This document shows, piece after piece, positions 1 through 5,256 of a stretch of DNA of 5,425 nucleotides. The stretch spans positions 1 to 5,425 of the forward strand of contig JARLHH010000133.1 of assembly GCA_031292335.1 (NCBI GenBank), read 5' to 3'. Source of the DNA: Candidatus Limnocylindrales bacterium (lineage in GTDB: Bacteria > Chloroflexota > Limnocylindria > Limnocylindrales > CSP1-4). The position numbers and the translations under genes are program-made. Numbering within the stretch: the first letter of the stretch is position 1; each line of letters begins with the position of its first letter. The notes beneath the pieces are model-generated. The model was not told the DNA's origin and did not search any database. It worked only from the letters and a program-made list of their open reading frames with translations.

Positions 1-360
1 GGCGCGCCGGTCGACCGGTTGGGCCAGGTAGAGCTCCAGTCGCCCCGCGACCTCGTCGCCCGCGGTCTGGCCGTTCACGAGAGCGATGGCCGCTCCGGCG
101 AGGAGGAGCGGGATGAAGATCTCGTACAGGTTGCCGCGCAGGAACCCGGCCGGCGTCCCGATGTCCTCGAAGCCGAGAGCCTGGACGACCCCGGACGGGA
201 GCTGGTCGAAGGCCTGGGAAAGCCCCGAAGAGCCGCGGAAGGCAGGCCAGAAGGCGACCGTCACGGCCACGAGGCTCGCCAGCCCGACCGACCACCAGAA
301 CGCCGCCCGCCGCACAGCGCGCCACGGCGCCGCCACGAGCTCGAGCGTGCCCGCATTCAT
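1..360 (-). CDS. ABC-2 type transporter permease, N-terminal part (runs off the window)
   Basis: The first 120 residues of an integral-membrane ABC transporter subunit are present; the rest lies beyond position 1. The ATG (360-358) overlaps the ATPase stop in an ATGA, so the two are translationally coupled partners. Two hydrophobic segments are visible, at about residues 21-40 (FWWSVGLASLVAVTVAFW) and 81-97 (IFIPLLLAGAAIALVNG). They are joined by a roughly 40-residue, presumably extracytoplasmic, stretch. The cytoplasmic motif after the second segment, GDEVAGRLELYLAQPVDRR (residues 101-119), is the hallmark GEExxGTLELLLAQPVSR region of ABC-2 permeases. Family members usually have about 250-280 residues and six membrane segments, so more than half is missing. 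It probably forms the membrane channel of an exporter powered by the upstream ATPase. The substrate cannot be told. No stop codon interrupts the visible part. Confidence 0.88.
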   Translation of the reverse strand, partial: MNAGTLELVAAPWRAVRRAAFWWSVGLASLVAVTVAFWPAFRGSSGLSQAFDQLPSGVVQALGFEDIGTPAGFLRGNLYEIFIPLLLAGAAIALVNGQTAGDEVAGRLELYLAQPVDRRA

Positions 361-1259
361 GCCGTCGCCTCGTCGTACAGGTCGAGGAAGGCATCCTCCA
401 GGTCCGGCTCCTCCACGAGCATCGAGGTGACGCGCCGGCTGGCGAGCAGGCCGAGCAGAGGCTGGATGGAACCCGAAAGCGTGGCCGTGAAGCGATGGTC
501 GTCAACGATTGGGTCCACGATTCCCGGCAGGGCCTCGAGCGCGTCCCTCGGCGGATCGTCCTCGAACCAGACCTCGACCCGCTGACGGGCGCGGCCGCGC
601 AATTCGCCCACGGTCCCCTCGGCGACGACCTTGCCCGCCCGGAGCACCGCGACCCGGTCCGCGGCCCGCTGGACCTCGCTGAGCGAATGCGAAGACAGGA
701 AGATCGTGGCGCCGGCGGCCCGAGCCTCGCGGACCATGAGCAGGAACTCATGCTGCATGAGCGGATCCAGGCCGATGGTCGGCTCGTCGAGTACGAGCAA
801 CTCGGCCTCGGCGAGGAACGCCAGCAGCAGGGCCACCTTGCGCCGATTGCCGGTCGACAGGTCGCGCAGGCGACGCCCGAGATCTAGGCGCAGGCGCTCG
901 GCGAGCCGGTCCCGAAGGGTCGAGTCGAATCCGCCGCGCAGGCGGCCCAGGCTCACGACCAGCTCCGCGCCCGAGAGCCGCTCCGGAAAGCGTAGCTCGC
1001 CCGGCAGGTAGGCCACGCGGCGCCGGAGCGCGACCCCGTCGCGCGTCGAGTCGAGGCCGAAGGCCCCGATCGCTCCCGCGGTGGGGCGCAACAGCCCGAG
1101 CAGGCAGCGGATCGTCGTGCTCTTGCCCGAACCATTCGGCCCGAGGAACCCGAACACTTCGCCGCGTCGAACCTGCAGGTCGATGCCGCGAACCGCCTCG
1201 ACCTTGCCGTAATGCTTCACGAGACCGTCGATCCGGACGACCGTGTCCGCCCCGGTCAT
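357..1259 (-). CDS. ABC transporter ATP-binding protein (BcrA/CcmA-like exporter ATPase)
   Basis: A 300-residue nucleotide-binding subunit that would power the ABC-2 permease encoded immediately after it. Motifs in order: Walker A GPNGSGKST (residues 40-48); a Q-loop region YLPGE (84-88) with no glutamine; signature LSTGNRRK (134-141) in place of LSGGQ; Walker B LLVLDEPTIGLDP (154-166) with catalytic Glu159 and the D-loop; and switch histidine His191 in LSSHSLSEVQ. The LSTGN signature and PGE loop are typical, from memory, of this exporter subgroup, so the protein should be active. About 80 residues after the NBD form the C-terminal accessory region common in BcrA-type ATPases. The start is ATG at 1259, supported by an AGGAGGA ribosome binding site 11 nt upstream. 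The gene follows the ClC gene by 21 bp and overlaps the permease by 4 bp. It probably exports a drug, peptide or lipid, but the substrate is unknown. Confidence 0.95.
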   Translation of the reverse strand: MTGADTVVRIDGLVKHYGKVEAVRGIDLQVRRGEVFGFLGPNGSGKSTTIRCLLGLLRPTAGAIGAFGLDSTRDGVALRRRVAYLPGELRFPERLSGAELVVSLGRLRGGFDSTLRDRLAERLRLDLGRRLRDLSTGNRRKVALLLAFLAEAELLVLDEPTIGLDPLMQHEFLLMVREARAAGATIFLSSHSLSEVQRAADRVAVLRAGKVVAEGTVGELRGRARQRVEVWFEDDPPRDALEALPGIVDPIVDDHRFTATLSGSIQPLLGLLASRRVTSMLVEEPDLEDAFLDLYDEATA

Positions 1260-1270
1260 GCCTCGAGCCC

Positions 1271-1277
1271 TCCTCCT
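1271..1277 (-). promoter_or_regulatory. Strong Shine-Dalgarno for the ABC ATPase gene
   Basis: The minus strand reads AGGAGGA, with 11 nt before the ATG at 1259. It lies just after the ClC stop codon, in the 21-bp gap, and fixes the ATPase start. It is the strongest ribosome binding site in the cluster, so the ATPase can be initiated independently rather than only by coupling to clc. Confidence 0.8.
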
Positions 1278-1280
1278 GTG

Positions 1281-3353
1281 TCAGGTCGCGGGTCGAACTG
1301 TGGGCACCGCGGCATCCCGCTCCGCCGCGGCCGCCTCGAGGAGCGCCTCAACCGCCGGCCGCGCTGACGGCGCAGCAAAGATGGAGGCGAGGTCGCCCGA
1401 CTTGAGCTCGAGGTCGCCACGAGGAACGTGCAGCACCCCGGCCCGCTCGATCGCCACGAGGACCGCTTCCCGCGGCCAGGCAACATCCGAGACACGCCGC
1501 CCAGCGAGCGCCGAGCCCGCCTCGATCTCGGTCTCGATGATCACGCCGCCCGCGCCGAGCCCACGGACCTGCCGGATGTTCCCGCGGAGGGCGGTTCGGT
1601 AGGCCGCCATGGCGTCCTGAACCGAGAGGATCCCCACGAGGCGCCCGCTTGTCACGACCGGGGCCCACGACCGGTGATGGTCGGCAAGCGAGCCGAGGGC
1701 ATCGTCGAGCCCGTCGTCGGCCGCGAGGATCGGATCGCGCAGGTAACCCGACGTACCCACGCGCCCACCCCCGGGCGCCAGCCAGAGCTTGTCCAGATCG
1801 ACCATGCCCAGGACCGTGCCATCACGGGCCATGACCGGTGCTCCCGGAACGCCGGCCGCCTCTATCTTCGCGCAGGCGTCGGCAGCCACCTCGTCGACGC
1901 TCACCACCACCCGGGCCTGCCGGGCCGCGTCGCCGACGGGGACAGATGCGAGCAGGGGCATCGCAAAGCGGAACCGATGGGCCGGCGAGTCGGACCGGGT
2001 CGCGAGCTGGTTCTTGTAGATGCTCGGGTTCCCGACGACGAACGTGGCGAGCCCCACGGCGATCATCGCGGGGGCGAGCATGGAGAGGTTCCCGGTCATC
2101 TCGGCAACCATCAGCATCACCGCCAGGGGGGCATGGGCGACGCTCCCGAAGAGCGCCATCATCGCCACGATCACGAACGGCGCGGGGCTCGCCGGGATCG
2201 CCGGTGCAAACGGCTCGAGGAGGCGCCAGATCCCGGCGCCGAGGAGGCCGCCGACCACCATGCCCGGTCCGAAGACGCCGCCCGACCCGCCCGACCCGAT
2301 CGAGAGTGACGTGGAGAGGATCTTCGCGAACGGCAGGACCAGGATCATCCAGAGCGGGATCGCCAGAAGCGACCTCGAGTCGAGCCCCGCCTGCACGAAC
2401 CCGTAGCCCGTGCCCAGCGCACCCGGGACCACGAGCCCCAGGCAGCCGACCATGAGGCCGGCGATCGCCGGCCGAAGCATCCGCGGCATCGTCCAGCGGC
2501 CGAACCAGTCCGTGAGCCCGTAAAAGCCGCGGATGTACAGGAGGCCCACGAAGCCGCAGACGAGACCGATCAGGGCGTACCAGGCGAGCTGGGCAGGGTT
2601 CGAGAAGCCGTAGAGGGCCTGGGTGCCGAAGATCGGGCTGAAGCCCTCGACGGACCCGAAGATCGAGTAGGCCACGATCGTCGCGATGAACGACGGGAAG
2701 AGGGCGTCGGACTCGATGTCGTCCCGGTACAGCAGCTCGGCGCCCAGGATCGCGCCGCCGAGGGGCGCCCGGAAGATCGCGCCGATCCCGGCCGCCATGC
2801 CCACCGCGACCGCGATCCGTGCGTCCCGCGCCTCGAGGTCGAGGAGCCGGCCCAGGAACGAGCCGAAACCCGCGCTGATCTGGGCAGTCGGACCCTCACG
2901 CCCGCCGGAGCCACCCGAGCCGATCGTGAGCGCCGAGGCCACCAGCTTGACGAGCGGTATCCGGGCCCGGATACCCCGCGGGTCGTGGTGGAAGGCACCG
3001 ATCGCGGCATCGGTCCCGTGCCCCTCGGCCTCGGGGGCGAAGCGGAAGACGATGATCCCGGAGAGCAGTCCACCCAACGCCACGACTAGGGGGATCGCCC
3101 ACGGACGCAGCGCGTCGCTGATCGGGGCGCCCCCCTCGCCCGCCGGGGTCGGGGGCGTGTACCCGGCGAGGACGCCCAGGAAGAGGTGCGAGGCGAGCTC
3201 CAGGGCCGAGTAGAAGACGATCGCGCCGATCCCGCCGACCACGCCGATGCCTGCGCCGAGGACCACCCATCTGCGCAGGTAGCTCGCCGTGCGGATCCGG
3301 TGCCGAACCGCGCGAAGCCCGGCATTGACGTGCCGCGCGGCGAAGGCGGTCAC
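1281..3353 (-). CDS. ClC-family chloride channel/transporter with CBS pair and C-terminal RCK_C (TrkA-C) domain
   Basis: A 690-residue membrane protein for anion (Cl-) transport, coupled to H+ in many relatives. The ClC core spans residues about 28-455. It contains GHGTD (111-115) where E. coli ClC has GSGIP, GSGGSGGREGP with gating Glu153 (145-155), FRAPLGGA...AELLYRDDIE (194-214), the second filter GVFGP (359-363) and the conserved pore tyrosine Tyr446. At the position of the E. coli internal proton glutamate (E203) I read Leu207; the adjacent Glu206 matches E202. Two CBS motifs follow (about 475-525 and 535-588), which bind adenine nucleotides in relatives. An RCK_C-like domain (about 598-660: AGSALAGRRV, VAIERAG, LKSGDL) completes it. 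The start is GTG at 3353, overlapping the marR stop as GTGA with no convincing ribosome binding site, so translation is probably coupled. Family assignment is secure. Channel versus H+ antiporter is open. Confidence 0.96.
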   Translation of the reverse strand: MTAFAARHVNAGLRAVRHRIRTASYLRRWVVLGAGIGVVGGIGAIVFYSALELASHLFLGVLAGYTPPTPAGEGGAPISDALRPWAIPLVVALGGLLSGIIVFRFAPEAEGHGTDAAIGAFHHDPRGIRARIPLVKLVASALTIGSGGSGGREGPTAQISAGFGSFLGRLLDLEARDARIAVAVGMAAGIGAIFRAPLGGAILGAELLYRDDIESDALFPSFIATIVAYSIFGSVEGFSPIFGTQALYGFSNPAQLAWYALIGLVCGFVGLLYIRGFYGLTDWFGRWTMPRMLRPAIAGLMVGCLGLVVPGALGTGYGFVQAGLDSRSLLAIPLWMILVLPFAKILSTSLSIGSGGSGGVFGPGMVVGGLLGAGIWRLLEPFAPAIPASPAPFVIVAMMALFGSVAHAPLAVMLMVAEMTGNLSMLAPAMIAVGLATFVVGNPSIYKNQLATRSDSPAHRFRFAMPLLASVPVGDAARQARVVVSVDEVAADACAKIEAAGVPGAPVMARDGTVLGMVDLDKLWLAPGGGRVGTSGYLRDPILAADDGLDDALGSLADHHRSWAPVVTSGRLVGILSVQDAMAAYRTALRGNIRQVRGLGAGGVIIETEIEAGSALAGRRVSDVAWPREAVLVAIERAGVLHVPRGDLELKSGDLASIFAAPSARPAVEALLEAAAAERDAAVPTVRPAT

Positions 3354-3829
3354 GCGAATTGGTCGAGCCCGGCGGCGATGGCCACCAGTCCGTCCGCGAG
3401 ATCGAGCCGCTCGGGATCGGACAACGTGGCCACGATCTCGCGAAGGACAGCCTGCCGGTGTCCGAGGATGGCCGCTCGAACGGCAAGGCCGCGATCAGTC
3501 AGGCGGGCGCGGGTGGCGCGCCGGTCCTGCTCGTCGACCCCGAGCGCGACGAGCCCGCGCCGCTCGAGGCGCCGCAGGAGGCGGCTCGTCGCCGGGATCG
3601 TGACACCCACACGCCCGGCGACTTCGCCGATCCGGGCCCCGTCTGTGCGCTCGCCGAGCACCACGACGGCGCGCCATTGGGGGAACGTCAGGTCGGCGCC
3701 GCCGTCGGCCTCGACCAGAGCTCGCGCCGTGAGGGCGACCGCAGCGACGGCGATCCGCTCCATGTGACGGGCCAGCGCGTCAGCCGTTGCGGGACGCCGA
3801 GCTCGTCCGGTCGGGTGGCCGTTGGTCAT
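3350..3829 (-). CDS. MarR-family winged-helix transcriptional regulator
   Basis: A 159-residue dimeric DNA-binding repressor candidate. Residues about 20-45 and 125-157 should form the helical dimer interface. The winged helix runs from about 48 to 115: LTFPQWRAVVVL, RIGEVAGRVGV (67-77), recognition helix TIPATSRLLRRLERRGL (78-94), then the wing with the family motif DEQDRRATRARLTDRG (99-114). There is no cysteine, which argues against OhrR-type thiol sensing, so a small ligand is more likely. I chose ATG at 3829, giving normal MarR length. The frame stays open to 4102, but that extension is arginine-rich, unlike the family, and would overlap the next gene. The stop overlaps the clc GTG by 4 bp. 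As first gene of a marR-clc-ABC cluster, with a palindrome across its start codon, it probably represses itself and the transporters. The ligand is unknown. Confidence 0.94.
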   Translation of the reverse strand: MTNGHPTGRARRPATADALARHMERIAVAAVALTARALVEADGGADLTFPQWRAVVVLGERTDGARIGEVAGRVGVTIPATSRLLRRLERRGLVALGVDEQDRRATRARLTDRGLAVRAAILGHRQAVLREIVATLSDPERLDLADGLVAIAAGLDQFA

Positions 3830-3841
3830 CGAGCGCGATGA
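3826..3841. promoter_or_regulatory. Candidate MarR operator: inverted repeat over the marR start codon
   Basis: TCATCG-AGCG-CGATGA is a perfect inverted repeat with 6-bp arms and a 4-bp spacer. The left arm contains the marR start codon (complement of CAT at 3827-3829), and the right arm overlaps the putative -10 box at 3838-3843. The position suits autorepression by a dimeric winged-helix protein. The repeat is seen directly; its use by this MarR is inferred. Confidence 0.45.
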
Positions 3842-3866
3842 TAGATGGTTAGATGCCTGGGGGCTA
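3838..3866 (-). promoter_or_regulatory. Candidate promoter of the marR-clc-ABC operon
   Basis: On the minus strand, TATCAT (3843-3838) differs from the consensus -10 at one base. Exactly 17 bp upstream lies TAGCCC (3866-3861), a weak -35 (three of six). The -10 ends only 8 nt before the A of the ATG and there is no Shine-Dalgarno sequence, so the transcript may be leaderless or nearly so. The spacer holds two direct TAGATG repeats (3842-3847 and 3850-3855, plus-strand sense) in an unusually A/T-rich patch. Confidence 0.45.
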
Positions 3867-3908
3867 CCAATGGCGCCGCATGACTCAGGGCCTTTCCTCG
3901 AAGGTCGG

Positions 3909-4011
3909 CACCGCGAGCGCCGTCCGCATACTCGTGGACGGCCCAGCGCGGCTCTGTTGGGCGTCGCTCTGATCTGGGGGCCGGGACGACGGTCGCGGAC
4001 ACCGCGAGCGC
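3909..4011. repeat. 12-bp direct repeat flanking the gap after the repeat-protein gene
   Basis: CACCGCGAGCGC occurs at 3909-3920 and again at 4000-4011, with GGTCG shortly before both copies. The second copy reaches the last base of the 75-codon gene's stop codon. It may be a trace of a small duplication or chance similarity in high-GC sequence. I see no transposase or other mobile-element feature between the copies. Confidence 0.3.
3919..3942. repeat. Inverted repeat (7-bp arms) between the repeat-protein gene and marR
   Basis: GCCGTCC (3919-3925) pairs with GGACGGC (3936-3942) around a 10-nt loop, in the 181-bp gap. It could be a hairpin in a transcript reading through from the 75-codon gene. 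No T-rich tract follows on either strand, so it is not a convincing intrinsic terminator. A processing or attenuation hairpin, or chance in GC-rich DNA, are alternatives. Confidence 0.35.
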
Positions 4012-4238
4012 TACTTGGGAAGCGTTCTCTCGCCCGCCGCGAAGTCACCGCGAGGAGCGGCCGGATCAACCGGCTCCTTCTCCTCGCCCGCCGCGAAGTC
4101 ACCCCGCGGCTGGACGGTCCCGACCCGCGGCGTCTTCTCCTGGCCGGCCGCGAAGTCGCCCATCAGGGTGCCCTGCTTGATGTGCTCCTTCTCCTCGCCC
4201 TCGGCGAAGTCGCCAACATGATCCTGCTTCTCGCTCAT
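4011..4238 (-). CDS. Small acidic tandem-repeat protein (GDFAxG repeats), function unknown
   Basis: A 75-residue protein I cannot assign to a named family. It is almost wholly repetitive. GDFAEGEE (residues 9-16), GDFAAGQE (27-34), GDFAAGEE (46-53) and GDFAAGER (64-71) start 18, 19 and 18 residues apart, joined by short linkers rich in Lys, Glu and Pro. There is no signal peptide, no membrane segment and no cysteine. It looks like a soluble, probably intrinsically disordered cytoplasmic protein. The repeated Phe in an acidic, glycine-bounded motif suggests a short linear binding motif presented four times (inference). The minus strand is chosen because it has an ATG, a GGAG ribosome binding site 8 nt upstream and a -10/-35 pair. 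Between-copy changes are also mostly silent or mild (GGT/GGC, Glu/Gln), whereas the opposite strand would give Ser to Trp. It is co-directional with marR but 181 bp away with its own promoter. Confidence 0.75.
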   Translation of the reverse strand: MSEKQDHVGDFAEGEEKEHIKQGTLMGDFAAGQEKTPRVGTVQPRGDFAAGEEKEPVDPAAPRGDFAAGERTLPK

Positions 4239-4246
4239 CGCACCGA

Positions 4247-4250
4247 CTCC
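4247..4250 (-). promoter_or_regulatory. Ribosome binding site of the GDFAxG repeat-protein gene
   Basis: GGAG on the minus strand with 8 nt before the ATG at 4238. It supports both the strand and the start of a gene whose repetitive sequence could otherwise be read on either strand. Confidence 0.6.
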
Positions 4251-4264
4251 ACGTTCGTACGTTC
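4251..4264. repeat. Direct repeat ACGTTC-GT-ACGTTC in the leader of the repeat-protein gene
   Basis: Two ACGTTC copies (4251-4256 and 4259-4264, plus-strand sense) lie 8 bp apart with CGTACG at the centre. They sit between the predicted transcription start and the ribosome binding site of the 75-codon gene. They could be a regulator or RNA element site, or chance. Confidence 0.25.
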
Positions 4265-4277
4265 AGCCAACAACCGC

Positions 4278-4306
4278 ACTATAGTCCAAAAGGTGCCAGG
4301 TGGCTA
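4278..4306 (-). promoter_or_regulatory. Candidate promoter of the GDFAxG repeat-protein gene
   Basis: On the minus strand, the -35-like TAGCCA (4306-4301, four of six to TTGACA) is followed after 17 bp by TATAGT (4283-4278, five of six to TATAAT). Transcription would start near 4271, giving a leader of roughly 30 nt with a GGAG. The -35 resembles the TAGCCC at the same spacing in front of marR. Confidence 0.55.
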
Positions 4307-4318
4307 TCATTCGCATTC

Positions 4319-4676
4319 ATCGCCCGGACGGGCGTCGCGGATGGAGGCCGAACGGAGCTCATCGTCGCGGACGCGTACGCAGTGTCCTTCACGCTTGAGC
4401 TGTTCGACACGCCGGAGATCCCGACGGTGCTCGCCGAGTGCCGGCGCGTCCTGCGCCCAGGTGGCCGGATCGGCGTCGTCGTCCTCTCCCGGTTCGGCCC
4501 CGGTTCGCTGGCCCACGCGGGCCTACGAGTGGCTGCACGACCGGTTCCCCGCCGCGCTCGACTGTCGCCCGATCCACGCGCGCCTCGCGCTCGAGGCGGC
4601 CGGCTTCGAGGGGGCGCACGCAACCGCGGTCCCTCTCTGGGGCCTCCGGGCGGAGGCCGTCGTCGCGGTCAGGCCA
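4319..4676 (+). pseudogene. Decayed C-terminal half of a SAM-dependent (class I) methyltransferase
   Basis: The intact family transfers a methyl group from S-adenosylmethionine. From about 4319 one frame reads a late Rossmann-fold strand (ELIVADAYA), then SFTLELFDTPEIP and AECRRVLRPGGRIGVV, the post-motif region typical of Methyltransf_11-type enzymes. Near 4511-4514 one extra C moves the similarity to the next frame, which continues TRAYEWLHDRFP, DCRPI, ALEAAGF and WGLRAEAVVAVRP. Without that base the protein reads LATRAYEWLH smoothly. Three lesions are visible. The N-terminal half, with the glycine-rich SAM loop, is absent. About a dozen residues (the usual LPF-D-SFDAVF stretch) appear lost between ADAYA and SFTLELF. 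The frame is shifted, so the second part runs on to a stop at 4758-4760. The single-base shift could be a sequencing error, but the missing N-terminus could not. The substrate is unknown. Confidence 0.75.
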
Positions 4677-5065
4677 ACGGAATCCGGCTCATCGACAGGC
4701 ACCGAGTCGTGCCCACCCACAGGCCCCAAGCGAGAGTGCCGCACAAACGAAGCGCCGTGATGACCCCGTAGCCTCCCGACGGGATGCTCCGAACCCTTCC
4801 CGGGCTCCCCGTTCATCTCGATCACGCTGGTCTCGGCGTCCTGCGTGGTCACCGTTTCCGTCTCCTCGTGCACAGGAAGACCGCGTCGACGGAGCCGTCT
4901 GGGAAGGGGACCAAGGGCAGGCGGACGGGGATCCGCCGCGATGCCGTTCTCGAGGTGATCCACTACCACCCCGTCAGCCGCGAAGCCGCCGTTGCCGCGG
5001 GCTGGGGTCGCAGGACCGGTTGGCTGCATAGCGTCGAGAACGTCAATGGTCGGTTGCTCCCGGAG

Positions 5066-5080
5066 ATGACGGATCGTCAT
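5066..5080. promoter_or_regulatory. Palindrome ATGACG-GAT-CGTCAT, possible regulator site
   Basis: A perfect inverted repeat with 6-bp arms and a 3-bp centre, about 175 bp upstream of the P-type ATPase start. It is less G+C-rich than its surroundings and is followed by ATGAAATG. A dimeric regulator could bind it. No link to a particular protein can be shown. Confidence 0.3.
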
Positions 5081-5132
5081 GAAATGCGGCGTCAGGACTT
5101 CACACTGGCACCTGGCGCCATGCAGAAAGGGA

Positions 5133-5202
5133 GAACCGCGAACCGCGACACGCCGCCGATGGCCTCGCCGACCGGCGCCACCGCGGCCGGTCAACGAACC
5201 GC
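5133..5202. repeat. GAACCGC heptamer: two tandem copies plus a third nearby
   Basis: GAACCGC occurs back to back at 5133-5139 and 5140-5146, and once more at 5196-5202, in the leader region of the ATPase gene. It is short and may be chance. Confidence 0.25.
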
Positions 5203-5256
5203 GGCATGGACGCGGGCGGACGTTCGGGTGGACGCTGGAGGTACGAGAGACGCCGG

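Larger units (their letters stand above)
4677..5256. other. Intergenic region without a recognisable gene
   Basis: About 580 bp between the methyltransferase remnant and the ATPase gene. Open frames exist on both strands because stops are rare in GC-rich DNA. Their translations are rich in Arg, Pro and Gly, show no recognisable domain and lack a good start signal. I found no tRNA, rRNA, CRISPR or insertion-sequence features. It holds a short palindrome (5066-5080) and a small heptamer repeat (5133-5202), and should contain the promoter of the downstream ATPase, which I could not place. Confidence 0.55.

Noticed and set aside
1428..2309. Long plus-strand open frame (293 codons) opposite the ClC gene
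   Set aside because: Antisense shadow of a well-supported ClC coding sequence in GC-rich DNA. The translation is rich in Arg, Gly, His and Asp, with no recognisable domain.
3830..4102. In-frame N-terminal extension of the MarR protein
   Set aside because: It would add 91 Arg/Ser/Pro-rich residues foreign to the family and overlap the repeat-protein gene. Starting at 3829 gives normal MarR length.
4015..4221. Plus-strand reading of the repeat gene (PAAKSP repeats)
   Set aside because: It mirrors the minus-strand repeats, lacks a ribosome binding site and needs harsher substitutions between copies (Ser to Trp). The minus strand has an ATG, GGAG and promoter.
4015..4221. CRISPR-like spaced repeats
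   Set aside because: The four repeat units lie in frame within a coding sequence at 54-57-bp spacing, diverge at third positions and have protein-level meaning. There are no cas genes.
3822..4760. Single 312-codon plus-strand gene covering the methyltransferase region
   Set aside because: Only its last third matches methyltransferase sequence. The front is antisense to the repeat gene, and the preceding methyltransferase part lies in another frame.
4669..4812. Minus-strand hydrophobic frame (GYGVITALRLCGTLAWGLWVG) that looks like a membrane segment
   Set aside because: A stop at 4815-4813 precedes it, there is no ATG or GTG before the hydrophobic stretch and no ribosome binding site. It could be a gene relic, but cannot be supported.
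4523..5194. 223-codon minus-strand open frame
   Set aside because: Low-complexity translation with no domain and no convincing start signal. It overlaps the methyltransferase remnant antisense.
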